From assembly GCA_019426215.1 (NCBI GenBank), contig CM033395.1:2730746-2794745 (forward strand): DNA of 64,000 nucleotides. The letters are read 5' to 3'. Source of the stretch: Buddleja alternifolia (taxonomy: Eukaryota; Streptophyta; Magnoliopsida; Lamiales; Scrophulariaceae). A program made the translations under genes and the position numbers. A model generated the notes under the pieces. That model saw nothing but the letters and a program-made list of their open reading frames with translations. It did not search any database and had not been told where the DNA came from. Positions 22,577-32,893 of this stretch are shown here, in pieces; the first letter of the stretch is position 1; each line of letters begins with the position of its first letter.

Positions 22577-25162
22577 TTAAATGGGTGGCCCATTTAGCAC
22601 GACAATATCATTGTCATTTCTCTCTCTATCCTCTGGTTGCACACCCGTCTTTGTTGCCAAATTGCAACTTGAACCCCTTCTTCCATGTATTACCCAAGTG
22701 GCGTCGTCCGGACCAAATAGATTTATAGTGTAAAGCTTCCTCCACTTATATTGAGGCTTTTCATGTTTATCAATTTCACGAACACCTTGACATGGTTTAA
22801 TGTCTTTCATACATGTATCTTCTCTTCTCACCTTGTCCACTTTTTTATTGGGAATGTCCTCAACCAACTCGCGAGCACCTTTAGTCTTGCCATTCTGACA
22901 CTTCTCATCAATCAAAGAGTTAAGAGCATCGACATTTAAACAAGTATGATTATCCGTAGATTGTTTCTGATTATCATAAACATCGAATATAACTTTTTCC
23001 TCTCCTACCTTCAATGTCAACTTACCCTTGTCAATGTTTATCTTGGCCTTACCAGTGGCTAGGAAAGGTCTTCCTACGATCAGAGGAACATCAGTATCTC
23101 CATCCATCTCTAGAACCACGAAGTCTACCGGGAAGTAAAACTTGTCGACTTGCACGATGACATCCTCTATGATTCCCTTCGGGTGTTTTATCGATTGATC
23201 TGCAAGTTGGAGGCTCATCGAAGTTGGCTTCAGATTTTCCAAATCCAATTTTTGGAACAAAGAGTAAGGAAGAAGATTTATGCTGGCGCCCGAATCACAT
23301 AGCACTTGGTCGAATTTGAGTTTCCCAATTGTGCAAGGACTTTTGATGCTCCCCGGATCCTTGAGTTTCTTTGGCAACTTATTCAGCACTATTGCTGAGC
23401 ATGCTTCAGTCAAGCACACCGTTTCATTGCCTTGCCACTTCTGCTTATTGGAGAGAATATCCTTGAAGAACTTGATGTAATTGGGCATCTGCAAAATCGC
23501 ATCAATAAAAGGAATATTAATTCGAACTTCTCGAAGAGTTTCTAAAATCCTAAGAAAACTCTTATCCATTTCTTTTTTATGCTTTTTATGTGCTAGGGGG
23601 AAGGGGAGACGTATTTCAACAGGTTTAGACGAAGAGGGAGATAAGGTTTCAGAAGAGGCCCTTTCTGCCTCTGACGTTCGAACGTTGTCCTTCCTAACGT
23701 TCGAACGTTGACAGGTCAACGCCCGAACGTCAGGATGGTCACGTTTGAACGTTGGAGACATTGTGTCCGATTTTTCAAAATTGTCCAACGTTCGAACGTT
23801 GGACTCTTCACATTTGGACGTTGGATGCTGGGGAGATGCATTTTTCACTTCTTTGCCACTACGGAGGGTAACGGCATGACACTGCTCCTTCGGATTTTTC
23901 TTTGTATCACTTGGCAATGTCCCGGGTGCTCTTTCACCTGCATTCATTGATGATTGCCCAAGTTGATGTTGCATCTCTTTCATATTCATGGAAACATCCT
24001 TCAGCATTAATCGAATCTCTACGAATAATTCGTCCGATTTTTGCATATGAGCATTCAATCTTTCTTCGACAGTAAGAGATCTTTGAGCTTGACCTTGTGG
24101 TCTAAAATTTCCAGGCCTTGGAGGTTGAGTATTGTTGAATGGAGGCCTTGGTGCTTGGTAGACTCCCGGTTGTGCATTCTGTGCCAGATTTGGCCTTTTC
24201 GGAAAGTTCTCGGGTATGTGAAAGTTTAGTTGAGGTCTATTTGAATTTTCGACATAATTCACATAGCCAATAATGGGCTCTTCCTCGACCTCTACTTCTA
24301 CCTCCTGAACATTGGGAACCCGTCGCACTGGAGGAGGTATCTCATCATCATCTTCGGGGTAAAGTTCATCCTCCCGTACCATCTGCTCGAGCTTAGCCCA
24401 CACTGTTTTGCTATCAAAATCCAACAGATCACCACCAGCTCCGGCATTGAGTCGGTGTCGAATCCGAGATCGGACTCCATTGTAGAAGTGTAGCACTCTC
24501 TCATCCCGTGAGTAGTTGTGATCGGGGCATTTCCGAAGTAGACCTTTGTATCTTACCCAAGCTGAAGCCAACGACTCATCCCGCTTTTGCTTAAATCCCT
24601 TAATCTCACTCCTTAACTCGTTAATCCTTGATGGAGGAAAGAACTTGTTGACAAACTCCTCGACTAACTCACCCCACGTTTCAATTGACTGTGGGGGTAA
24701 CGATTTGTATCATAAGGTCCCCTTATCTTTAAGAGAAAAGTGGAATAGTCGGAGTCAGATTGCATCCAAATCTTGTGGGTGGAATTGCATGGTGAGTAGC
24801 ACATTCTCGAAGTGCTCCAGATGGTCATGAGGCGATTCACTCGGGTCACCATAAAACGGTTCAGCCTGAACCATGGTGAACATGTGAGATGGAATGTGAA
24901 AGTTCGGTGTAGCAAAATTTGGAAGAACCACTGGTCCTGGTGTAGTATGCACACGGGGCGGCTAATTTCCACGAACCGATGGAGGTGGTGCTGGAGGTGC
25001 TGGTTGCGTAGCTTGAAACAGATTTGCCAACCATTCCTTGTTCCCTGGGAGATCCATATCAGGAAATGGTCCAGCTATCGCTCGATTTCTCTGGTTTGCA
25101 CGAAACGTACGCTCGATCTCGGGATCAAATTCCTCTAAAACCTCTCCTGAGGCTCGGGTCAT
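22577..25162 (-). pseudogene. Athila gag-protease polyprotein (two in-frame stops)
   Basis: One minus-strand frame of about 861 codons from MTRASGEVLEEF to a stop at 22577. It is interrupted only by TAG at ~24962 and TGA at ~24709, so the last 664 codons are continuous. Gag (GDPSESPHDHLEHFENVL; ETWGELVEEFVNKFFPP; SLASAWVRYKGLLRKCP) occupies roughly the first 330 residues. A Pro/Gln-rich and Ser/Thr-rich linker follows, then a retropepsin-like protease with CDSGASINLLP at ~23271-23300 and PLIVGRPFLATG at ~23057-23090. The linker contains the palindrome-encoded repeat SNVRTL. Gag would form particles and the protease would process the polyprotein. No RT follows. Confidence 0.88.
23670..23805 (-). 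repeat. AACGTTCGAACGTT palindromes inside the gag-protease frame
   Basis: Exact copies at 23696-23709 and 23787-23800, a near copy at 23673-23686, and degenerate copies at ~23718-23732 and ~23740-23754. They are translated as SNVRT-like repeats. The same palindrome is clustered in both LTRs of the element. Confidence 0.85.
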
Positions 25163-25316
25163 TCACCAAAAGATCAACATGCTCGAAACAAAGAAGCAAA
25201 CCACAGAAGTCTAAAGCCAAAAAATAAAAAAAAATAAAAAAAAAGAATAAATAAAAATAATACAAGAAATTTAAAGCTAGAAATTGCAATAAAAACTTAA
25301 ACTAAAATAAAACAAG

Positions 25317-25334
25317 TCCCCAGCAACGGCGCCA
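25317..25334 (-). promoter_or_regulatory. Primer binding site of Athila-2
   Basis: On the minus strand TGGCGCCGTTGCTGGGGA, one mismatch from the tRNA-Asp complement, five bases from the 5' LTR end. Confidence 0.88.
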
Positions 25335-25339
25335 AAACT

Positions 25340-26754
25340 TCACACGAAAAATCCTTACGTGTTTAAAACAGCAAGTGGACTGGTCGTGTGTAGTAATAAA
25401 ATGAATTTTAAGTCCGGGATGTAGAACCCACAGAGATTCGTATTTTAGATTGACAGAATTTAAAGCAATTGAAATTAAATTAATTTACTACGATCGTATT
25501 AACAATAAAAGAAAATTTAGAAACAAGACTTGACAATTAGATTGAGATTCTTATGAGATAAAACAACTAAGGCACATGCTTCAACCGTATTTACTCGTGA
25601 ATATATATGAATTATTCTTCGAATTATTAGACTAATATTGCTTTGGTGGAAATTCCTTTATTAACTACTACCCGATCTCTCGCCTGTAATAATCCTATGA
25701 CTAATTGGCGGTTCTCTAAATATGTCTATCCGAGAATCTAATCAACAATCATGCATTTACGTTCTAGAATTTGCCCGAATAAATCCGGCTAACAGCACCC
25801 GGGAATCTCTACCTATCTCTAGGGGCAATTGCACTATTTTTTCCGAATGATGTGATGATTTCTTTGAACCCTAACATATATTCTTTCAAACTATTAAGCT
25901 AGGCAATTTAGCAAACATATGGTGATCAAGCATATGATTGGAATTAAAGCACAAAATCAATACACAAAGCAACAATAGAATTAATACGAACAATTACTTC
26001 ATATATATAAACTCATAAGTTTGGCATCCACATGGGCCTAGTTAACGGAAATTTAGTTCATAATTGTAATTGAAAACACAATCAAACACATAGAATTATT
26101 CATAGACAAATAAACTAGAATTAAAAATCTCCCTATTATGAATTGATGCAGAATTGTCGTTGTCTTTGTCTTGCTCGTTTCCTCGCTCCAAAATCTCTTC
26201 CAATGCTGAAATTTCGAACCCTTTTGCTGTCATAAGAGGAGGTATTTATAGAAGAGGATCCCCCAAGTCTCCTAATTGAATTAGGTATCAAAACTTGCTA
26301 AAATTCGTTCAGCCAACCTCAACGACCGTACGTTACCTACCCAACGTTCGAACGTTGTGATGTGGCATACATTGTTTGACTGGGCATTGACTGGGCTAAC
26401 GTTCGAACGTTACATGTCCAACGTTCGAACGTTGGAGGCAGTAGCACTTTCTCTTCTGCGCAGCGATATTGTTTCTTTCATAACATTTTCCCCAGAGCTC
26501 CGATTTAGGTGATTCAAGCGGCCACATGAATCTAAGACATAGCTATACAACTTTGTAGAGGAAACATTTGTCCAATTCAGTCTCTACATACTCTAAAATT
26601 CTGCATTTCCGCCAAATTTTCGTCAATTGCAATGATTTTCCACCTTTACTCAGTAAGCACACAAATTAAACGTATATGTGGCATAAATCATGCATAAAAA
26701 AATATAAATGAAATAAATATGAGACTCTAAAACACGTAAATCTTACATCTATCA
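25340..26754 (-). repeat. Athila-2 5' LTR
   Basis: 1415 bp, same length as the 3' LTR and very similar throughout. The minus-strand end reads TTCGTGTGA where the partner has TTCGTGTCA, so the terminal CA has mutated. Three exact AACGTTCGAACGTT palindromes lie at 26343-26433. The following ACCCC (26755-26759) is the TSD. Confidence 0.92.
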
Positions 26755-26759
26755 ACCCC

Positions 26760-26801
26760 CAACCTATTTTTTCGTGAGGTGGATCGGATTTTCCACCCAC
26801 A
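26760..26801 (+). repeat. Tat-like 3' LTR, right part (end approximate)
   Basis: Continues the gypsy LTR after Athila-2. An end at the CA of ...TTTTCCACCCACA is plausible, but without the 5' LTR the boundary cannot be fixed. Confidence 0.4.
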
Positions 26802-27138
26802 TGGTCAATCACGTGATATTCATTGACTAACGATTTATACCATCATCAACATTTTTTTAGACAATCATCGATCATTACACTTTTCAATCCTATCACATTA
26901 TTTCTCGTCATTTATTAATTTATTCTCACTAGTAAACTTATTCTCTCTCTTACTTTACAACTGATTCAATAATTTATTGCATCAAATCTCAATAAAATAT
27001 GATCTTTATATCAAATCAACACTACTTCCAACTATTTTCTAAAAATACAACCAGACATTTCAAAAAATTCAACATTCTCACACAAATATGGATAGTTCAT
27101 ATTTCCCAAGATAAAATCCTAAAAATGGACTTGAAAAT
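26802..27138. other. Unassigned A/T-rich sequence
   Basis: About 340 bases with no coding frame, no obvious terminal repeats and no match to the other elements in the window. It may be the only host or very old sequence here. Confidence 0.4.
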
Positions 27139-27576
27139 TGTTGGGGGGAAATAACCAAAAGCAGCAGAAATAGAATTTTAAAATTTTATTTGGATTTCCC
27201 TATCACAGTATTAATCCCGAAGTTTTATCAGACGTATGTATGATAGATAAACAATACTTTACCCGTTGTAGTGAAGTAGTTGGACAATCTCAAAATTTCG
27301 AATCCTTCAACTTCTACGCAAATAACTCCGACTGAATTCTTGTTAATCCGAGCAATCCAAAAGTGTTGCCTCTAAATTGTCTCGCTAGAAAAAGCTTGAT
27401 CAGAAAAAATCTCCTCCTTGCTTGGTACTATGACTGACGGCTAAGGCTAGGGGAGAGAGAGGAATTTTTGTCTTGTGGCTCAAATGCTAATTGTAACTTA
27501 TAAGCTAGGTATTAACTAATGTGATATATTTATATCACTTAAATTAATACCTTGGGCTTAATTTAGCTCATTATGG
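27139..27576 (-). repeat. Related copia LTR (family A relative), first fragment
   Basis: Begins TGTTGGGGGGAAATAACC after AAAAT. It has the layout of a minus-strand family A LTR (serial blocks ending with the TATA-side A/T-rich part) but is clearly diverged. It is cut at 27576 by the minus-strand copia element and resumes at 39519. Confidence 0.65.
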
Positions 27577-29327
27577 TGTTGGGTTTCACGAAAAATCTAA
27601 TAGAACGCAACAGAAGGTTTAAAAAATTTAATTTAAAAATCCAAAGTGTAAATTCTTTGATTGCATATTCAAATCAATTAATTCGCATAACGAATAACTT
27701 CTTACCCGTTGAAGCGAAGTAGATGGAGAATTCGATTCCTCCTCTAAATTTTAATTTGATGAAGTTTCGATTTCTTCAATCGTCGTGTAATCTTCAATTC
27801 TTGAATTCGTTGGTTTTCTTGAATTGGATCCGAACAAGGAAATTACGCTGTCTCTAAATTATCATGCACGGATTGATTGACGAAAAATTCCCACTAATTT
27901 TCTCTAAGGGGCGACGGCTAATATAGAGAGAGGGAGGAGATTTTCTTCTTTTCTTTCTAGGAGAGTCATGAATGTGTGTGTCGTGTTTTAGGTCAAAGAA
28001 TACTTTTATATCCTCTTAACTTATTGACCAAGACAAAACAAAAGATACCTTATATGTTGGGCATCCTTATGGACGCCCAACTAGCCTTAATGAGGATGCC
28101 TCATACTCTGCTCGAGGTTTCTTTCGTTTTAATTAATTATCTCCTTGATTAATAATTTATTATATCCAATAAATAAATTAATTAATTAAATAACCAAATT
28201 AATTAGATAAATTAATTCATTAATTTATTTCATCCTTATAATTAATTATTTTATGTAATGAATAATTAATGATTTAATTTATCTAATAAATTAAAACTCC
28301 TAGAAGAAAAATAGAAAATCCTTTTTCATTTTTCTTTATCAATCCTTTAGCGCGACTCTTTAAGTTCGTTTTGTTTGGCAATGAGAGGAAACCAAAGCAA
28401 GTGGGTAATACCAAGCCAGTTATGTGGCCCACTTCGTAGCCCAAATAAAATCGAATGATTGGATCATTCCATAACCTTCCAATCGTAAATATCGTATAAG
28501 TATAAATCCTTTGTTCACGTACCCCAGTCAAGTGAGAGTCATGATTATGTCAAACTCATTGGACTTGACCATATGTATTAATTATAATAATACGAGATCA
28601 TTGAGATCTATTTAGTGCCTCGCACAATCATCTCTTTTTGATTTGGCAAAAGACTTTGATCTCTATTTATCTATAATCACATAGGGAACTTTCTCACTAA
28701 CTTATGAGAGAACAAATCCCATTTAGATATCAACTAAGACTACCACTTGCCCATCAAGCCGCATTTCGAGGTCGACCCCACCAACGGGTGAATTGGGTCT
28801 GACTACTCTAGTGAAATACTTGACGTCACAAGTGCATCTTCAGCCTGATACTTCAGGTCAAAGGTTCACTTATACCTATTAGGCGTAATCAATTTTGTCA
28901 TTGACAATCACATAGTGAACACCTATGTGACAGAACCGATGCGAGTCATGTACGAGCATATCAGTTCCACTGATGTGCCTCTAATCTTAAGCTCCCACCA
29001 TCACATGGTGCTCGACTGACACTCCCATGTCAAATCTAAGATTGTACAAGTGTTTTAAGTCTTTATTTGTCCATTAAAGACTTCATATTACTTGCGAATG
29101 TTTAAGTAATCAAGATCGATCTCTCTAGTGCCAATCTTCCTATCTAATAGGAAGTAGAGGGATCACACTGAAAACATGGACAAAACATTTTATACAACTT
29201 ATAGATGCAGATAAAATTTAAGTGAAAACTAAATAATGTTTTTTATTATAAATATCAAATAAGTTAATTACAAGAAAGATGCCCTATCATTCTATCCTCT
29301 ATGGCATCTGAGGACATAATCATAACA
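27577..29327 (-). repeat. Family A copia 3' LTR (minus copy)
   Basis: On the minus strand starts TGTTATGATTATG and ends AAACCCAACA. Retains a TATA box (minus strand GGATATAAAAG) at ~28003-28013. It is preceded on its internal side by the purine tract AAGTGGAAGAT (~29328-29340). Confidence 0.88.
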
Positions 29328-29342
29328 ATCTTCCACTTGTAC

Positions 29343-31406
29343 TCAATGCCACTCATTGTGGTATCTTATACCCATTCTTTCCAGGTGTCGGTCCAGAACA
29401 GCCCGAGGTAGTGGTTTGGTTAATGGGTCAGCTACATTGTCAGCTGAGGCTATTTTCTGCACTGCTATCTCTCCTCTGCCAACAATCTCTCTCATGATGT
29501 GAAATCTTCTCTCAGTGTGTTTAGACTTGTTATGAGACATTGGTTCCTTAACTTGCGCTATTGCTCCATTGTTATCACAATAAAGTGGTAGTGGGAGCTA
29601 TGCACTAGGAACCACTTCAAGTTCTCCAAGGAACTTTCTGATTCAAACAGCTTCTTTAGCTGCCTCTGAGGCTACCACATATTCGTCTTCAGTGGTGGAA
29701 TCCACAGTTGTGCTTTGCTTGGAACTTTTCCAAGACTCCGCCCCACAATTAAGCGTGAAAACAAACCCTGAAGTGGATTTACGGTCATCAACATCAAATT
29801 GGAAGTCTGAGTCAGTGTAACCTTCCATCTTCAGGTCTCCACCTCCATAGATGAGAATCATATCCATAGTTCTTTTAAGATACTTTAGGATATTCTTCAC
29901 AGCTATTCAATGTTCCTTTCCCGGGTTTGCCTAAAATCGACTCACCAAGCTTACAACATAGGCAATGTCAGGTCTTGTACACAACATTGCATACATCAGG
30001 CTACCAACTCCAGAAGCGTAAGGTACATTGTTCATCTCCTTTCTATCTTCCTCACTTTGAGGACACATAGATTTGGATAAGTGTACTCCATGCCTCATGG
30101 GAAGAAACCTTTCTTAGAATGGTCTATCCTAAATCTCTTTAATTTAGGACCTTTTCTTAGTAAAGGGATTAGGAGAGACATATCATTCTATTCGTTCTAT
30201 CTTTATAGATACGAATTTCTAGAATGTATGTCGCTTCTCCCAAGTCTTTCATGGAAAACCTACTCAAAAGCCATTTCTTGACAGTGGTGAGCATTCCCAC
30301 GTCATTTCCTATAAGTAGAATATCATCCACATATAGTACTAAGAACGAGATATTGCTCCCACTAGTCTTCTTGTAGACATAGAGTCCATCTTAATTCTTG
30401 ATGAAACCATATCCCTTTACTACTTCATCAAAATGAAGATTCCAACTTCTAGATGCTTGCTTGAGACCGTATATGGACCTCTCATGTTTACATACTTGAT
30501 GGATATCGGTCTCGGACACAAAACCTTTTGGCTATTCCATATATATGTCCTCTTCGAGGAATCCATTTAGAAAAGTTATTCTGACATCCATCTGTCATAT
30601 CTCATAATCTAAGTATGCAGCTATGGATAACAGTATTTGGATGGACTTTATCATAGCCACAGGCAAAAAGGTTTCTTGATAGTCAATTCCTTCTCTTTGA
30701 CTATAGCCTTTTGCTAAGAGCCTGGCTTTAAAGGTGTCAACCTCCATCGCTACCTATCTTTCTTTTGTAGATCCACTTACATCTTATAGGTTTGATACCT
30801 TCAGGATGATCTACCAAAGTCCAGACTTGGTTCGATTGCATAGAGTCCATCTATGTTTCCATTGCTTCTTGCTATGTTTAAGCGTCGACATCCACCATCG
30901 CTTGATCATAGGTACAAGTATCATCTTCATAACCCTCATGTACTACAGTTTGAAGCTCTGGTTCCCCCTGCCATAGATACCTATACCTCTCAGGTTCATG
31001 TGGTATTATACCAGATCTACGTGGTGGTTGTGCTACTATTGAGTCAGGCCTTGGTTCTTGGACAGAAGTCTAAGAGGGAGTTTCATTTTGTTCTTCTAGA
31101 ACAATCTTTCTAACGTTGCCCCCTTCCAAGATGAATTCATCTTCAAGGAAGTAGGCATGTAGGGCCACGGTGATTCTTTGATCATCATGTAGGTAAAAGA
31201 AGAATCCCATGGAATCTTCAGGATAACCAATGAAACGTCCCATGAAGGATCTTGTCTCCAATTTTTCCACTTTAGTCTTCTTGACATAAGTCGGACATAC
31301 TCAAATCTTAATGTGATTAAGACTTGGTTTCCTATTATTCCACATCTCATGGAGTTTTAGGAACGAATTTGGAGAGACATCTATTCAATATATAAGCAGG
31401 AGTAAG
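29343..31406 (-). pseudogene. Copia pol remnant: integrase end, RT and RNase H
   Basis: Minus strand. RNase H is best preserved: MEGYTDSDFQFDVDDRKSTSGF (~29830-29765), then TTEDEYVVASEAAKEA, and an open end SHNKSKHTERRFHIM...GIRYHNEWH stopping at 29343 beside the purine tract. The RT portion (~29900-31000) is scrambled by stops, though its YVDD-region nucleotides are recognisable near 30320. The end of integrase (MGRFIGYPEDSMGFFFYLHD) lies at 31070-31245. The equivalent plus-strand copy is 47870-49622. Interrupted at 31406 by the hAT-like element. Confidence 0.85.
31399..31406. repeat. 8 bp target-site duplication of the hAT-like element
   Basis: GGAGTAAG here and GCAGTAAG at 32272-32279, 7 of 8 bases matching; 8 bp duplications are diagnostic of hAT transposition. 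Confidence 0.75.
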
Positions 31407-32271
31407 TAGGGATGCAAACGAGCTGAGCTCGAGCTGAGCCTGGTGATTTTGCCAGGCTCGAGATCGAGCTCGAGTTGTGTTATTTGAGCTCGAGCTCGTC
31501 GAGCCGTACTTTGAGAGCTCGAGCTCGTTAGCTCAAATAACAGCTCGACTCGAGCTCGTGAGCTCGAGTTCGCGAGCACGAGCCAAGTTCGCGAGCTAGC
31601 GAGTCGAGCTCAAAGTTTTTTTTCCAGCAAGCTTTCTTCGATGGAGTAAACAATTCCATGAATAAAGTACCATAAAACCCAGATATGGGCCGTAATACTT
31701 ACCGGCAAGAAGTTCGCGGAGGCGGTGGTGGCTTCGGGTGGCAGCTTCGCGCGGCGGTGGCTTCGGGCCTTGTCGTTCGCGGCTGCGCGCATAACATGGA
31801 TGTGGGTGACGGAGACGGCATGGGTTGGGGTGGAGGCTGGAGGGAGGGTGTAGTGATTTTCCGATGGCGATGGGGTGGAGGTTTAATTCATTTTTTGGTA
31901 GATGTTCTTTTGGGGTTTTGTTTGAGAATGGTGTTGTACTGCTGCTGTGTTTAGTTTACATTTATAGAGTATAGATGGGATGGATGATAGGCACGATTTT
32001 TTGGTGGTTTTAATTTTTTAGTTTTAATCAATTATATTATTATTTTAATATATAAATATTATATATATATATATATATATATAATAAACATATTATCGTT
32101 GTGGTTGTGTACAGCTGTATACCACACACACCACAGCTAATATGTATAAACCAATAATATATATATAAAAAAAAAATTAAAAATTGAAGAAGCTCGTGAG
32201 CCGGGCTCGCGAGCTTCTGGAAGAGATAATCTGGCTCGAGTCGAGCCGGCTCGGCTCAACTTACACCCCTA
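31407..32271. mobile_element. hAT-like non-autonomous transposon, 865 bp
   Basis: Ends are inverted: TAGGGATGCAAACGAGCTGAGC at the left and, complemented, TAGGGGTGTAAGTTGAGCCGAGC at the right. The 8 bp TSD supports hAT. The sequence next to both ends is rich in GAGCTCGAGCTCG-type palindromes. Between them lie a GC-rich segment (31690-31880) and A/T-rich DNA with a TA microsatellite. There is no transposase. Confidence 0.8.
32061..32083. repeat. AT microsatellite
   Basis: About eleven AT dinucleotides inside the hAT-like element. Confidence 0.9.
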
Positions 32272-32279
32272 GCAGTAAG

Positions 32280-32893
32280 GAGCGCATGTCCCCAAAACAA
32301 AATGGGTAAATCAATGTAACTAAGCATGGAACAAACCATGTCCAACAATATTCGGTTTCTTCAATCGGCTACTCCATTAAGTTGAGGAGTTGCTGGTGGT
32401 GTTAGTTGTAACATTATTCCTTGTTCTCTAAGGAATTTCATCATTCTCGACGCACATATATTCTCCTCCACAATCCGATCATAGAGTTTTTATATTTTGC
32501 CCAGTTTGATTCTCTACTAAAGCTTTGAATTCTTTAAACCTTTCAAAGGATTCTGACTTTTGCTTCATCATATACACAAGACCATATCTTGAATGATCGT
32601 CTGTGAAAGTGATGAAGTAGTAGAAACCTCCACGAGCCATTTCTCTAAATGATCTGCAAACGTCGGTATGCACTAATCCTAAGACTCGAGTGGCTTTTTC
32701 AAAAGTCCCAGTAAAGGGTGATCTTGCCATCTTGCCTAAGAGACATGATTCACATGTTGGATAGGGATCTAACCCAAGTGAGCTTAAAAGCCCCTTTTTC
32801 CATTTTGTGGATCTTGTGCTCTCCAACATGGCCTAGTCTAAGATGCTACTTGAGTCTTAAGTTAGCTTCTTGCCTACCACGTTTATTAGTTAC
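32280..32893 (-). pseudogene. Copia integrase remnant (minus copy)
   Basis: Minus strand. A 117-codon open stretch (32479-32829) covers the zinc-binding/pre-integrase end (PTCESCLLGKMARSPF) and the core start (LVHTDVC, then YFITFTDDHSRYGLVYMMKQ). A stop follows KTL, removing the second catalytic Asp region; the downstream part still reads like LTPPATPQLNGVA. Split from the protease part by the solo LTR. Confidence 0.85.

Larger units (their letters stand above)
19524..26754 (-). mobile_element. Athila-2: Athila-type gypsy element carrying only gag-protease
   Basis: Minus-strand element with two LTRs of 1415 bp each (19524-20938 and 25340-26754), a perfect 5 bp TSD (ACCCC) and a tRNA-Asp PBS. 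The internal region has one gag-protease frame (22577-25162) and then 1.6 kb of non-coding sequence. RT, RNase H and integrase are absent, so it depends on other elements for mobilisation. It inserted into the 3' LTR of the Tat-like element. Confidence 0.92.
1..26801 (+). mobile_element. Tat-like Ty3/gypsy retrotransposon, 3' part, heavily interrupted
   Basis: The window opens inside the pol gene of an old Ty3/gypsy element. The order seen is RT/RNase H junction, RNase H, integrase, spacer, antisense ORF, purine tract and 3' LTR. An extra antisense ORF between pol and the 3' LTR is a known feature of the Tat/Ogre lineage. Two later insertions split it: Athila-1 at 3327-17554 inside the antisense ORF and Athila-2 at 19524-26754 inside the 3' LTR. 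The 5' LTR, gag and most of pol lie outside the window, so lineage is inferred from integrase/RNase H style and the antisense ORF. The right boundary (about 26801) is approximate because no second LTR is available for comparison. Confidence 0.7.

Noticed and set aside
31685..31954. 89-codon Gly/Trp-rich ORF
   Set aside because: Follows base composition of the GC-rich hAT cargo; no recognised domain and no conserved start.
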